Source: Mariniflexile maritimum | GTDB lineage: Bacteria; Bacteroidota; Bacteroidia; Flavobacteriales; Flavobacteriaceae | Assembly: GCF_009746565.1 (NCBI RefSeq) | Contig: NZ_WRPN01000006.1 | Span: forward strand, 124,001-188,000 | Direction: 5' to 3' | DNA: 64,000 nucleotides | Shown: piece after piece, positions 7,997-16,324 of the stretch | Position numbering within the stretch: the stretch's first letter is position 1 | Layout of the letters: every line of letters starts with the position of its first letter | Notes under the pieces: generated by a model | Told to the model about the DNA's origin: nothing | Seen by the model: only the letters and a program-made list of their open reading frames with translations | The model's database searches: none | Made by a program: the position numbers and the translations under genes

Positions 7997-9172
7997 ATGA
8001 ACTACATCCTTTTTGACGGGCCATCGCGTAACAATCTGTTGCCATTCACATTCACGCGTCCTGTCGCCGATATAAGAGTTGGAATTTTAACCATCCGCGA
8101 AAAATGGGAAACGTTTTTAGATTCCACCACCACAACCATCACCGAAGACTATTTGTCCGATAAATACCCAATGGTTGAAATGGATGAAAACGTGATGATA
8201 AACGCATCATACCTGCCAAATTTGGAACTGGTTGAAATGATTAAAAACTTGCAGGAAAACCAAGCCATTTTTAAAGATGAAGATGTGATCGCTTTCTTTT
8301 CAAAGGACACCCAGGAAGAAGTCGATTTTGAAACCTACGAGGCCATCGAGTTTGTTGATGAGGTTATTAAAATTGAGCACACTTGGGATATATTCTCTAA
8401 AAATGGTGAGGCCATCCAAGAAGATTTTAATTTGCTAACCGATGGTAGAAAATCAAGACCCATACCGTCGAGCAACCATGTAATTGCCGCCGAAAATATA
8501 TTTATTGAAGAAGGCGCCCAACTGGAATTTGTTACCCTAAACGCAACCAAAGGTCCCATTTATATTGGTAAACATGCCGAAATTATGGAAGGCAGCCTCA
8601 TACGTGGCCCTTTCGCGTTGTGCGACAAAGGTATCGTAAAAATGGGTGCTCGAATTTATGGGCCAACAACCGTAGGGCCTTATTGTAAAGTTGGTGGCGA
8701 AGTGAACAATGCGGTTTTTTTTGCCAACTCAAACAAAGGGCATGATGGTTATATAGGAAATTCCGTGATTGGTGAATGGTGCAATTTGGGCGCCGATACG
8801 AACGGTTCCAATTTAAAAAACAATTATGCTGAAGTCCGTTTGTGGGATTACGAAACCGAAAGTTTTGCGAAAACCGGTTTGCAATTTTGCGGACTCATGA
8901 TGGCCGACCACAGCAAATGCGGTATCAATACCATGTTCAATACCGGAACGGTTATAGGCGTTAGTGCCAATATTTTTGGAAGTGGTTTTCCGCGAAATTT
9001 TATACCCAGTTTTAGCTGGGGCGGTAACGGCGGCTTTACTACCTACTTAACAAAAAAAGCGTTTGAGGTGGCCGAAATTGTTATGGCCAGACGCGAAATT
9101 CCGTTTACAGATGCAGACAAGGCCATTTTAGAGCACGTTTTTGAAGAGACCAAAAAGTATCGAAGGGATTAG
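7997..9172 (+). CDS. GlmU-like protein: nucleotidyltransferase-like domain plus left-handed beta-helix
   Basis: A 391-residue protein. The N-terminal part (about 1-150) starts NYILFDGPSRNNLLPFTFTRP, typical of a nucleotidyltransferase-like domain found with Bacteroidetes GlmU-family proteins. From about residue 160 to 330 there are hexapeptide repeats of the left-handed beta-helix type, with GPIYIGKHAEI and MGARIYGPTTVG visible. This resembles the two-domain layout of GlmU, the bifunctional UDP-GlcNAc pyrophosphorylase/acetyltransferase, but the classical LxxGxGTRM pyrophosphorylase loop is not apparent. The catalytic reaction is therefore uncertain; sugar-nucleotide metabolism is the reasonable guess. 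The short upstream region has AT-rich repeats of AACTTTTA and no clear promoter. Confidence 0.82.
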   Translation: MNYILFDGPSRNNLLPFTFTRPVADIRVGILTIREKWETFLDSTTTTITEDYLSDKYPMVEMDENVMINASYLPNLELVEMIKNLQENQAIFKDEDVIAFFSKDTQEEVDFETYEAIEFVDEVIKIEHTWDIFSKNGEAIQEDFNLLTDGRKSRPIPSSNHVIAAENIFIEEGAQLEFVTLNATKGPIYIGKHAEIMEGSLIRGPFALCDKGIVKMGARIYGPTTVGPYCKVGGEVNNAVFFANSNKGHDGYIGNSVIGEWCNLGADTNGSNLKNNYAEVRLWDYETESFAKTGLQFCGLMMADHSKCGINTMFNTGTVIGVSANIFGSGFPRNFIPSFSWGGNGGFTTYLTKKAFEVAEIVMARREIPFTDADKAILEHVFEETKKYRRD

Positions 9173-9179
9173 TTTTTTG

Positions 9180-9187
9180 TATATTTG
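9180..9187 (+). promoter_or_regulatory. Possible -7 box of the PD40 gene
   Basis: TATATTTG matches TAnnTTTG exactly, 19 bp before the start codon at 9207. No TTG lies at the usual distance upstream, so this is a weak prediction. Confidence 0.35.
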
Positions 9188-9206
9188 AGTATTATACAGT
9201 ATTCAA

Positions 9207-10103
9207 ATGGCGAAACTACTAACAAGCATCATCATTCTAATAAGTGGTATCGGGGTTTCACAAACGGAAAAATTCACCGTTAAAAACGTGTCGATTAATA
9301 ATGAATACCCTCATTTTGGATTGATGCTCGTTAACGATTCCAAAATAATTTTCACTTCTTATTTATTGGATAAAAAAGACCGGTTGAAGCGTTTTCAAGG
9401 AAACCCGCTCCTTACTGTTTTTGAAGGTGATATTGAAAACGGAGCGATTCAAAATATTAAAAACATTGAAATTGACCCTGCTGAAAAACTGAATTACATC
9501 ACAAGTGCAAGCATGTCTTCTAACGGAAAACAACTTTATATAACCACAACCCTTACTGATAACGCCATTGATGAAGATAATTTTCAAATAAAAGTTGGCG
9601 AACATAAAAACGGTGTGGGTTGGACCAATTTTAAAACCTTACCGTTTTGTAATCCAAAATATTCTTATGCCCATCCTTCAATAAGCAAAGACGGAAAAAC
9701 ATTGTATTTCACCTCAAATTTAAGAGGCGGAAAGGAAACAACAAAAGGCGGTTCGGATATTTTTAAAGTAGCTGTTTTAGGGGACAATACGTTTGGCGAA
9801 CCTGTAAATTTAGGAAGCCAAGTGAACTCGTACAGTAAAGAAATGTTTCCGTTTATTGCAGACGATAATACCTTATATTTTGCTTCAAACAGACCGGGCG
9901 GTTTTGGGAATTTCGATATTTACAAAAGTAAAATGAACACCCACGGTACCTTTGAAAAAGCCGTAAAACTACCCAAGCCTATTAATAGCAATCAAGATGA
10001 TTTTTGCTTTATTACAAATTCAAATGGTACATTTGGCTATTTCGCTTCAAAACGGGATGGCGGTAAAGGTGATGATGATATTTATTTTTTTGTTTCTGAA
10101 TAA
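9207..10103 (+). CDS. Secreted PD40 (WD40-like) beta-propeller protein
   Basis: A 298-residue protein with a signal peptide (about 1-18, ending GVSQ). The mature part carries several WD40-like PD40 blades: SKDGKTLYFTSNL (about 160-172), DNTLYFASNRPGG (about 220-232) and FGYFASKRDGGKG near the C-terminus. In Bacteroidetes such propellers often sit N-terminal to OmpA-like peptidoglycan-binding domains, but this protein ends after the propeller. It is expected in the periplasm or on the surface, probably as a protein- or glycan-binding scaffold. It may be co-transcribed with the GlmU-like gene 34 bp upstream, although a -7 box also lies between them. No enzymatic residues are evident. Confidence 0.8.
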   Translation: MAKLLTSIIILISGIGVSQTEKFTVKNVSINNEYPHFGLMLVNDSKIIFTSYLLDKKDRLKRFQGNPLLTVFEGDIENGAIQNIKNIEIDPAEKLNYITSASMSSNGKQLYITTTLTDNAIDEDNFQIKVGEHKNGVGWTNFKTLPFCNPKYSYAHPSISKDGKTLYFTSNLRGGKETTKGGSDIFKVAVLGDNTFGEPVNLGSQVNSYSKEMFPFIADDNTLYFASNRPGGFGNFDIYKSKMNTHGTFEKAVKLPKPINSNQDDFCFITNSNGTFGYFASKRDGGKGDDDIYFFVSE

Positions 10104-10113
10104 TATCTTACCA

Positions 10114-10296
10114 TTAATGGGCGCACGTGGTGTATTTCACCAACATATTTTTAAAAGAACCATTTGAAAGGTTCATGGAAACTTCGGGAGACCCTACGCG
10201 ATCACTGTTGTTGTTGGAATCGTCGTTTTTACTACAGGAAAGTACTGTTGTAGCCAACAGAAGTGCCATGATGGTTAATTGGTTGGTTATAACCAC
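10114..10296 (-). CDS. Small putative lipoprotein, possibly a gene remnant
   Basis: A 60-codon frame with a GTG start (10296). The N-terminus has a hydrophobic stretch ending in a lipobox (TTVLSC, cysteine 21) and then a serine/asparagine/aspartate-rich linker (SKNDDSNNNSD), typical of Bacteroidetes lipoproteins. The mature part is only about 40 residues. An alternative ATG lies nine codons downstream (10269). The n-region lacks the usual lysine or arginine, and an in-frame TGA immediately precedes the GTG, so the original N-terminus may be lost. It follows the oligopeptide-binding lipoprotein by 25 bp on the same strand. It may be a real small lipoprotein or the stub of a larger one. Confidence 0.4.
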   Translation of the reverse strand: MVITNQLTIMALLLATTVLSCSKNDDSNNNSDRVGSPEVSMNLSNGSFKNMLVKYTTCAH

Positions 10297-10321
10297 TCAT
10301 CGGCATAAAATAAAAAGGTCA

Positions 10322-11983
10322 TCACTTTTTATAAACTTTTTTCAGTTCCAATAAATTAATAGGGTTAATGCCTAGGCCAACTACATTTTTACGTGTAAAA
10401 CGCACCACTTCATCATAAAACATCACAACAACGGGTGCTTTTTTCATAATCAAACTATCCATTTTTGCATAGAGTTGTTCGCGTTTCTTTGTGTCGGTAA
10501 TTGTAAAGGTTTCTTCATACCATTTATCAAATTGTACATCTTTAAAGTGGGAATAATTAGGGCCGTTTGGCGCAAAATTTTTACTGTAATATAGCGATAG
10601 ATAATTTTCGGCATCTGGGTAATCGGCAACCCAACTGGCTCTAAACACAGCGAGTTTTCCGTTGGCTTTGGCATCTTTTAAGGTTGCCGCAGGAATAACA
10701 TCTATATCAACCGTTAACCCAATTTTTTGAAGTTCGCGTTGAATATATTCGCAAAAGCTTAAATAATTACCAATGGTGGTTATGGTTATTTTAGGGTTGT
10801 TTAAGCCCGTTTCCTTTTTAAACTGTGCAATTAATTGTTTTGCTTTTTCCGGTTGAAAATCAAACCCGGTGGTTTCGTTATAACCGGGCAATCCTTTAGG
10901 TATAAAGCCACCGTTGGCGGGAATGCCCACGCCATTACGCAAATAAATCATCATTTTTTTTCGGTCAAAACCATAGTTTACGGCTTTTCTAATGAGTTCC
11001 GATTGAATTTCGGGAATGTCCGTATCCATGTAAAACCCTAGGTATTCGGTGTTTAGGTACGGCCCTCGAATCATGTTTACATCGTTCTTGTAAAGGTCTC
11101 GCAACTGTCCGTTTGCCGTTAAAATTTCATCTTTATAGGATGCGTCCAACCCCGACACAAAATCGATATTACCTTGTGCAAATTGTAAAAATTCACTTTG
11201 TTTGTCGGGTAGAAATGTGATGGAAACGGCTTCCAGATAGGGTAGATTTTTACCGTTTGCATCGGTTTCAAAATAACGGGTGTTTTTTCTAAACACCAAT
11301 TTTATGTTTTCTTCCCAACGTTTAAATTTAAAAGGGCCGGTTCCAATGGGGTGCGATCGAAAACCGCTTCCATAATGTTCTACAATTTCTTTAGGTACAA
11401 CTGAACAGTATTTCATGGTAAGCAGTCCTAAAAACGCAGGGAAAGGCTGTTTTAATTTTATGGTGAAAAGGCTATCGTTTTCTGCTTTAAAACGTTCAAC
11501 TTTACTTAAAACCCAGCTTCCGGGCGATGCAATTTGTTTGTCCAGCAAGCGGTTCAGGCTATATTCAAAATCGGTGGCATTCACCGTTCTTGTAGAATCT
11601 TTTCCGAATAAAATATCGTTATGGAAATACACGTCATCGCGTAAAAAAAACGAGTAGGTTAGTGCATCTGCTGAAATTTCCCAACGTTTTGCAATGCAAG
11701 GTTGTACGTTTAGCGCATCATCCATTTGCACAAGGCCGTTAAACAATTGGTTGGTGGCCCAAATATCGGCAATGTCCTTTGAAAACGCGGGGTCCAGCGA
11801 GCCAATATTTTTGTGCTCGTTGTACCGAAACACAGTTGTGTTGGCTATTTTTGAAGATTTATCATGGCAGGACATACAAAGCTGTGCCAATAATAAAAGC
11901 ATGAAAAAGTTTAAATGTGCACGATGTTTTATTGCCAAAATAACATGTTTTAACCCTTCAAAAATAAAGTTTTTATTAGCCAA
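10322..11983 (-). CDS. Peptide-binding lipoprotein of ABC importers, SBP family 5
   Basis: A 553-residue extracellular solute-binding protein of family 5 (DppA/OppA-like). Near residues 28-39 there is a lipoprotein signal (FFMLLLLAQLCMSC) with lipobox cysteine 39, so the working start could be a later codon than the ATG at 11983. The mature protein has the family pattern: NIGSLDPAFSKD near the start, WEISADALTYSFFLRDDVYFH, SHPIGTGPFKFKRW, and the C-terminal AVFRASWVADYPDAENYL. It should bind di- or oligopeptides outside the inner membrane. No Opp/Dpp permease or ATPase gene is adjacent, so its partner must be encoded elsewhere, or it works in another way. Confidence 0.88.
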   Translation of the reverse strand: MANKNFIFEGLKHVILAIKHRAHLNFFMLLLLAQLCMSCHDKSSKIANTTVFRYNEHKNIGSLDPAFSKDIADIWATNQLFNGLVQMDDALNVQPCIAKRWEISADALTYSFFLRDDVYFHNDILFGKDSTRTVNATDFEYSLNRLLDKQIASPGSWVLSKVERFKAENDSLFTIKLKQPFPAFLGLLTMKYCSVVPKEIVEHYGSGFRSHPIGTGPFKFKRWEENIKLVFRKNTRYFETDANGKNLPYLEAVSITFLPDKQSEFLQFAQGNIDFVSGLDASYKDEILTANGQLRDLYKNDVNMIRGPYLNTEYLGFYMDTDIPEIQSELIRKAVNYGFDRKKMMIYLRNGVGIPANGGFIPKGLPGYNETTGFDFQPEKAKQLIAQFKKETGLNNPKITITTIGNYLSFCEYIQRELQKIGLTVDIDVIPAATLKDAKANGKLAVFRASWVADYPDAENYLSLYYSKNFAPNGPNYSHFKDVQFDKWYEETFTITDTKKREQLYAKMDSLIMKKAPVVVMFYDEVVRFTRKNVVGLGINPINLLELKKVYKK

Positions 11984-12120
11984 TTCTAATAATTTGATTG
12001 GTAAAAAAAAATAAGTGTGACTTTTTGCCCGTTGCCGTGTCCTAATTAAAAGATTATTTTGCTATTAGTAACAAAAGAGTCTCTCAAATTTATTAACAAG
12101 GATTACCTATTTGTAATGTT

Positions 12121-12152
12121 AAGAGCGTTTCGGGTTGGAACGCTCTTTTTTT
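12121..12152 (+). terminator. Terminator-like hairpin in a divergent promoter region
   Basis: A perfect 9-bp stem AAGAGCGTT / AACGCTCTT with a short loop is followed by a run of T (12121-12152). Both neighbouring genes diverge from this region, so no annotated gene is terminated by it. It may end a short upstream transcript or act on a leader. The hairpin overlaps the -33 region proposed for mtaB. Confidence 0.6.
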
Positions 12153-12162
12153 ATTAACTTTG
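12135..12162 (+). promoter_or_regulatory. Promoter of mtaB
   Basis: TTG at 12135-12137 and TAACTTTG at 12155-12162 are 17 bp apart. The predicted transcription start, a few bases downstream, lies beyond the TTG codon at 12167, which supports the ATG at 12182 as the mtaB start. Confidence 0.5.
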
Positions 12163-12181
12163 CACCTTGTTATTAAAAGAA

Positions 12182-13513
12182 ATGGATTCTCGAAAAAAAG
12201 TTGCCTTTTACACCTTGGGTTGTAAGCTTAATTTTTCTGAAACCTCTACCATTGCTAGAAGTTTTGCAGATGAAGGGTTTGATCGTGTGGATTTTTCTGA
12301 AACCGCCGATATTTATGTGATAAACACCTGTTCGGTAACCGAAAATGCCGATAAGCGTTTTAAAAGTATTGTAAAGCAGGCACAAAAAGTAAACCCCAAA
12401 GCGTTTGTAGCTGCCGTGGGTTGTTATGCACAATTAAAACCGCAGGAATTGGCCGATGTTGAGGGTGTTGACTTGGTTTTGGGCGCCACCGAAAAGTTTA
12501 AGATTACCGATTATTTAAACGATCTTTCCAAGAACGATTTTGGTGAAGTACATTCGTGCGAAATTGAAGAAGCCGATTTTTATGTGGGCAGTTATTCCAT
12601 TGGCGATAGAACCCGTGCCTTTTTAAAGGTTCAGGACGGTTGCGACTATAAATGCACTTACTGTACCATTCCGTTGGCGCGCGGTATTTCGCGTAGCGAT
12701 ACCATGCAAAATGTGTTGCAAAATGCCAGAGAGATTTCAGCCCAAAACATAAAGGAAATTGTGCTTACGGGCGTTAATATTGGCGATTATGGTAAGGGTG
12801 AATTTGGAAACAAAACCCACGAACACACCTTTTTGGATTTGGTAACCGAATTGGATAAGGTTGCAGGCATCGAGCGGTTGCGCATTTCTTCCATTGAACC
12901 CAACCTGCTTAAAAACGAAACCATCGATTTGGTGTCAAAATCCCGGGCTTTTGTACCTCATTTCCATATTCCGCTACAAAGTGGCAGTAATGCTATTCTT
13001 AAAAAAATGAAGCGTCGTTACATGCGTGAACTGTATGTGGATAGGGTTTCAAAAATTAAGGAAGTTATGCCTCATGCTTGTATTGGCGTGGATGTTATTG
13101 TTGGTTTTCCGGGTGAAACCGATGCCCATTTTTTAGAAACCTATAACTTTTTAAACGAATTGGATATTTCCTATTTGCATGTGTTCACCTATTCTGAGCG
13201 CGATAATACCGAAGCGGTTGCAATGGAAGGTGTTGTGCCCATGAACGTTAGGAACAAGCGCAGTAAAATGTTGCGTGGTTTGTCGGTTAAAAAACGTCGC
13301 GCCTTTTACGAAAGCCAATTAGGTGCCACAAGAACCGTATTGTTTGAAAGCGAAAACAAAGAAGGCTACATACATGGCTTTACTGAAAATTATGTGAAAG
13401 TAAAAGCACCATGGAACCCAGAATTGGTAAATACCTTGCATGACGTAACCCTAACAAAAATTGATGCCGATGGTTTGGTGCGATTTGAGTTTGCAGGCGT
13501 TCTTTCAAATTAA
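12182..13513 (+). CDS. mtaB: tRNA t6A37 methylthiotransferase
   Basis: A 443-residue radical-SAM methylthiotransferase that converts t6A37 of certain tRNAs to ms2t6A. The N-terminal UPF0004 domain has its three cluster cysteines at residues 14, 50 and 81. The radical SAM motif CDYKCTYC gives cysteines 154, 158 and 161, and a C-terminal TRAM-like segment follows about residue 375. The YTLGCKLNFSET start and the overall length fit the MtaB subfamily rather than MiaB or RimO. The start at 12182 is chosen over an in-frame TTG at 12167 because the family begins near MDSRKKVAFYTLGC and because of the promoter position. It appears to be monocistronic. Confidence 0.93.
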   Translation: MDSRKKVAFYTLGCKLNFSETSTIARSFADEGFDRVDFSETADIYVINTCSVTENADKRFKSIVKQAQKVNPKAFVAAVGCYAQLKPQELADVEGVDLVLGATEKFKITDYLNDLSKNDFGEVHSCEIEEADFYVGSYSIGDRTRAFLKVQDGCDYKCTYCTIPLARGISRSDTMQNVLQNAREISAQNIKEIVLTGVNIGDYGKGEFGNKTHEHTFLDLVTELDKVAGIERLRISSIEPNLLKNETIDLVSKSRAFVPHFHIPLQSGSNAILKKMKRRYMRELYVDRVSKIKEVMPHACIGVDVIVGFPGETDAHFLETYNFLNELDISYLHVFTYSERDNTEAVAMEGVVPMNVRNKRSKMLRGLSVKKRRAFYESQLGATRTVLFESENKEGYIHGFTENYVKVKAPWNPELVNTLHDVTLTKIDADGLVRFEFAGVLSN

Positions 13514-13621
13514 CGTGTAAATAATTGGCAATAACCCGAATAATAGTCCGTTTAACTTGTTTTTTCTATAAACAAAGTTCATATTCATACATTTAACAGC
13601 GAAAAGCTTCATGCCCCAAAT

Positions 13622-14125
13622 ATGAACAGAATAATCGTTTTTTTGTGTTTTTCCCTGCTATTGTTCACGAGTTGCTATCAAGATGCCGATGATGACTTAA
13701 CGGTTGAAGGTGTTTGGAAACTTACCGCCTATAACGTTGCCGACGGTTTCGATTTAAACAACGATGGCCTTGCGAACGTGAATTTACTCAACGAATTAAG
13801 TTGCTCTAATAATGAGACCTTGGTTTTTCAATCAAATGGCATCGTAACTTCCAACCAAACGTTTAACCCTGCCATTCAAATTAGTTTGGTAACGGGCACT
13901 CCCGATACCTATTTTTTTAATGTGTCTTGTGATGATGTGGGCATTATTGGTTTAGCGGCGCAATTTACGTTGAAAGGGCGCTTGATTTTGATTGACGACC
14001 GGCCAGCAACCCTTGCCGGCAATACTTTAACGCGTATTTTTAATGATGCCCTAAAAGTTTACAATCAAGATTTTACCCAAGTGGTTGCTACAAAAGATAT
14101 AACATTGGTTTACACAAAGCAATAA
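13622..14125 (+). CDS. Lipocalin-like lipoprotein
   Basis: A 167-residue lipoprotein. The signal (residues 1-18) ends with the lipobox LLFTSC. The mature part begins with acidic residues (YQDADDDL) and then the pattern VEGVWKLTAYNVADGFDLNNDG typical of Bacteroidetes lipocalin-like domains, which form a small beta-barrel. Ligand and role are unknown. It is convergent with the GNAT gene and separated from it by a hairpin. About 110 bp of AT-rich sequence lie upstream, without a clear promoter match. Confidence 0.72.
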   Translation: MNRIIVFLCFSLLLFTSCYQDADDDLTVEGVWKLTAYNVADGFDLNNDGLANVNLLNELSCSNNETLVFQSNGIVTSNQTFNPAIQISLVTGTPDTYFFNVSCDDVGIIGLAAQFTLKGRLILIDDRPATLAGNTLTRIFNDALKVYNQDFTQVVATKDITLVYTKQ

Positions 14126-14132
14126 ATGCGAA

Positions 14133-14170
14133 AACAAAAAAAATCCGAAGTTATAAACCTCGGATTCTGT
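14133..14170 (-). terminator. Terminator between the lipocalin-like and GNAT genes
   Basis: A stem AATCCGA / TCGGATT (14142-14148 and 14160-14166) is flanked by an A run on the left, giving a T run on the minus strand. It mainly serves the GNAT gene, whose stop lies 28 bp away. Confidence 0.6.
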
Positions 14171-14197
14171 ATTTTTAGTAAATCGTAACCTAAAAAA

Positions 14198-14494
14198 TCA
14201 TATTCGCAAACCAACAGGAAGCATGCGTTTGTATTTTCTATTGCTTCTCACAAACTTCGCAATTTCAGGGCTTGTAGGCACCACACTTAAATTGCGTTCT
14301 TCAATTTGTTCAAACACCGCAGATAAAAATTCCTTGCTAAAATCTTCGGCATTAATTTCTTCTGGAATGATAAGTTTTGTTAAAAAAATCTTTCGTTCTT
14401 GCAGGGAATATTCAATTTTGGCTAAATGATTGTCGATTTTAATTTCAAACTGGCGTAAAAAATCATTGTCTATTAATTCTGCAGCATCAATCAT
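14198..14494 (-). CDS. Short GNAT-fold N-acetyltransferase-like protein
   Basis: A 98-residue protein with the compact GNAT layout seen in the YjdJ/NATD1 group: FEIKIDNHLAKIEYSLQERKIFLTKLIIPEE, then a helix (SKEFLSAVFEQIEERNLSVVP) and the ending PEIAKFVRSNRKYKRMLP. The VVPTSPEIAKFVRSNRKY segment corresponds to the acetyl-CoA-binding end of the fold in this group. The glycine-rich CoA loop (Q/RxxGxG/A) is not evident, replaced by INAEDFSKE, so catalysis is doubtful. It is a single gene, convergent with the lipocalin-like gene. Substrate unknown. Confidence 0.65.
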   Translation of the reverse strand: MIDAAELIDNDFLRQFEIKIDNHLAKIEYSLQERKIFLTKLIIPEEINAEDFSKEFLSAVFEQIEERNLSVVPTSPEIAKFVRSNRKYKRMLPVGLRI

Positions 14495-14649
14495 GGTAAG
14501 TATGTTTATTTCTTAGGAAAATCTTAAAATAGTGCGTGCTATTTACATAATTTTGTAATGCAAATTTACGGAAAATAATCGTTACTAAAAAGTAAAATTT
14601 CCGTTAATGCCTTATAAAATAAGCAATTACTTTTTATTTTATTGTATCA

Positions 14650-15321
14650 ATGATGCCAAAACAACCAATACCAGTTTACTTTATGCCCGGAATGGCAGCA
14701 AGCTCAAAAATATTTGAATATATTGAATTGCCTAACACTCAGTTTGAAAGTTATTATTTAGAGTGGTTTTTGCCACTAAAAAACGAAACCATCGGTCACT
14801 ATGCATTACGAATGGTTGCGAAAATTAAACATGAACATGTTGTTTTGGTAGGCGTTTCCTTTGGGGGTGTTTTGGTGCAGGAAATGAGCAAGCACCTAAA
14901 GGTTAAAAAACTTATTATTATATCCAGCATAAAGTTAACCAGCGAGTTGCCCCAAAAAATGCGATTGGCAAAAGCAACCATGGCTTACAAGTTGTTGCCC
15001 ACGCAACTGGTTGGAAATATCGAGCTTTTGGCAAAATATGCTTTTGGTAGCAATATAGCCAAACGCCTCGAGTTATATAAAAAATATCTTTCGGTTACCG
15101 ATAGTGGTTACCTAACGTGGGCCATAAAGGAAATGGTTTGCTGGAAACAGGATGCTTACTCAACCAATTTGGTGCATATCCATGGCGATAATGATGCGGT
15201 ATTTCCTATAAAAAACATTTCAAATTGCGTAAGGGTAAAAGGTGGTACGCATGTGATGATAATAAATAAGTATAAATGGTTTAACGAAAATTTACCAAAG
15301 ATAATTTTAAATAACGAATGA
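14650..15321 (+). CDS. Alpha/beta hydrolase family protein
   Basis: A 223-residue cytoplasmic alpha/beta hydrolase. The nucleophile elbow is GVSFGG with serine 70; the acid is probably D182 in HGDNDAVFP and the base H201 in GGTHVMI, giving a complete triad in the right order. The oxyanion segment is near YFMPGMAASS at residues 10-19. The protein is shorter than typical lipases and has a reduced cap. A second ATG one codon downstream is an equally good start. It is followed after 32 bp by a lytic transglycosylase gene on the same strand and may share its transcript. Substrate unknown. Confidence 0.82.
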   Translation: MMPKQPIPVYFMPGMAASSKIFEYIELPNTQFESYYLEWFLPLKNETIGHYALRMVAKIKHEHVVLVGVSFGGVLVQEMSKHLKVKKLIIISSIKLTSELPQKMRLAKATMAYKLLPTQLVGNIELLAKYAFGSNIAKRLELYKKYLSVTDSGYLTWAIKEMVCWKQDAYSTNLVHIHGDNDAVFPIKNISNCVRVKGGTHVMIINKYKWFNENLPKIILNNE

Positions 15322-15353
15322 AAATTTTTAACTTTCGATAAAACTTGTTGAAA

Positions 15354-16274
15354 ATGAAGACTGTACAAAAAATATTGGCGTTTATTGGGTTGTTAAGTTT
15401 ATGTGCGTTGTTTGTTTACGCAATTCAAGAAGCGCCAACCGATGAAAATTTTGAGAAGAAGTTAATAAACGATTATAACGTTTATGCGCTTCAAATACCC
15501 GAAAATTTAGATTTTGCCGGTGAAGCAATGCCCCTTAAAAGTCCCGATATTTACGAACGCATGGATAAGGAATTGTTGGTAAATACCTATTGGCAATCCA
15601 ACGGTTTGTTGATGTTTAAGCGTGCCAAAAAGTACTTTCCCATCATAGAACCTATTTTGAAAAAGCATGGTATTCCAGACGATTTTAAATATTTGGCCGT
15701 TATTGAAAGCGGACTTACCAACGCCGTTTCCCCAGCGGGTGCGCGCGGTGTTTGGCAAATCATGCCAGCTACTGCGAAAGAAAATGGTTTGGAAGTAAAT
15801 GAAAATGTGGACGAACGCTACCATATAGCAAAATCAACCGAGGTGGCTTGCAAATATTTATTAAAGTCCAAAGAAGAATTAGGTTCCTGGACGCTTGCTG
15901 CTGCGGCCTATAATGCCGGAAATTCGGGCATTTCAAAGTATTTAAAAGAACAAAATGTTTCCAATTATTACGATTTATTGTTGGGCGAAGAAACCGGCCG
16001 TTATGTATTCCGTATCGTGGCATTGAAGGAAATTATGACGAATCCTGCTAAATATGGTTTTAATTTCAGGGAAAAAGATTTGTACAATAACGTACCTACC
16101 TATAATGTTCAAGTTAATACTGAAGTTACCGATTTCACCAAATTTGCCGAAAAATATGGCATCAATTACAAAATACTAAAAATACACAACCCCTGGTTGA
16201 GAGAGCCCAAGCTTAACAATAAAACAGGAAAAAGTTACACTATTGAAATACCTGAGAAAGGGTATTACAATTAA
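15354..16274 (+). CDS. Membrane-associated lytic transglycosylase (MltD-like)
   Basis: A 306-residue protein with an N-terminal hydrophobic segment (about 7-24) serving as signal or anchor. The SLT domain shows the catalytic glutamate 118 in AVIESGL, followed by SPAGARGVWQIMPATA (126-141) and the substrate-groove motif AAAAYNAGNSGI. The C-terminal portion (about 255-300, VNTEVTDFTKFAEKYGINY...LKIHNPWLREPKL) resembles a LysM-type peptidoglycan-binding module. The enzyme would cleave peptidoglycan glycan strands to 1,6-anhydro products in the periplasm. The ATG at 15354 is preferred to an in-frame TTG three codons upstream. It sits between an alpha/beta hydrolase gene and a DJ-1/PfpI lipoprotein gene on the same strand. 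Confidence 0.9.
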   Translation: MKTVQKILAFIGLLSLCALFVYAIQEAPTDENFEKKLINDYNVYALQIPENLDFAGEAMPLKSPDIYERMDKELLVNTYWQSNGLLMFKRAKKYFPIIEPILKKHGIPDDFKYLAVIESGLTNAVSPAGARGVWQIMPATAKENGLEVNENVDERYHIAKSTEVACKYLLKSKEELGSWTLAAAAYNAGNSGISKYLKEQNVSNYYDLLLGEETGRYVFRIVALKEIMTNPAKYGFNFREKDLYNNVPTYNVQVNTEVTDFTKFAEKYGINYKILKIHNPWLREPKLNNKTGKSYTIEIPEKGYYN

Positions 16275-16324
16275 CGAATTTGCTTGTTTTTTGTTTGAGA
16301 ATTTAACCGAAACCATAATTAAAA

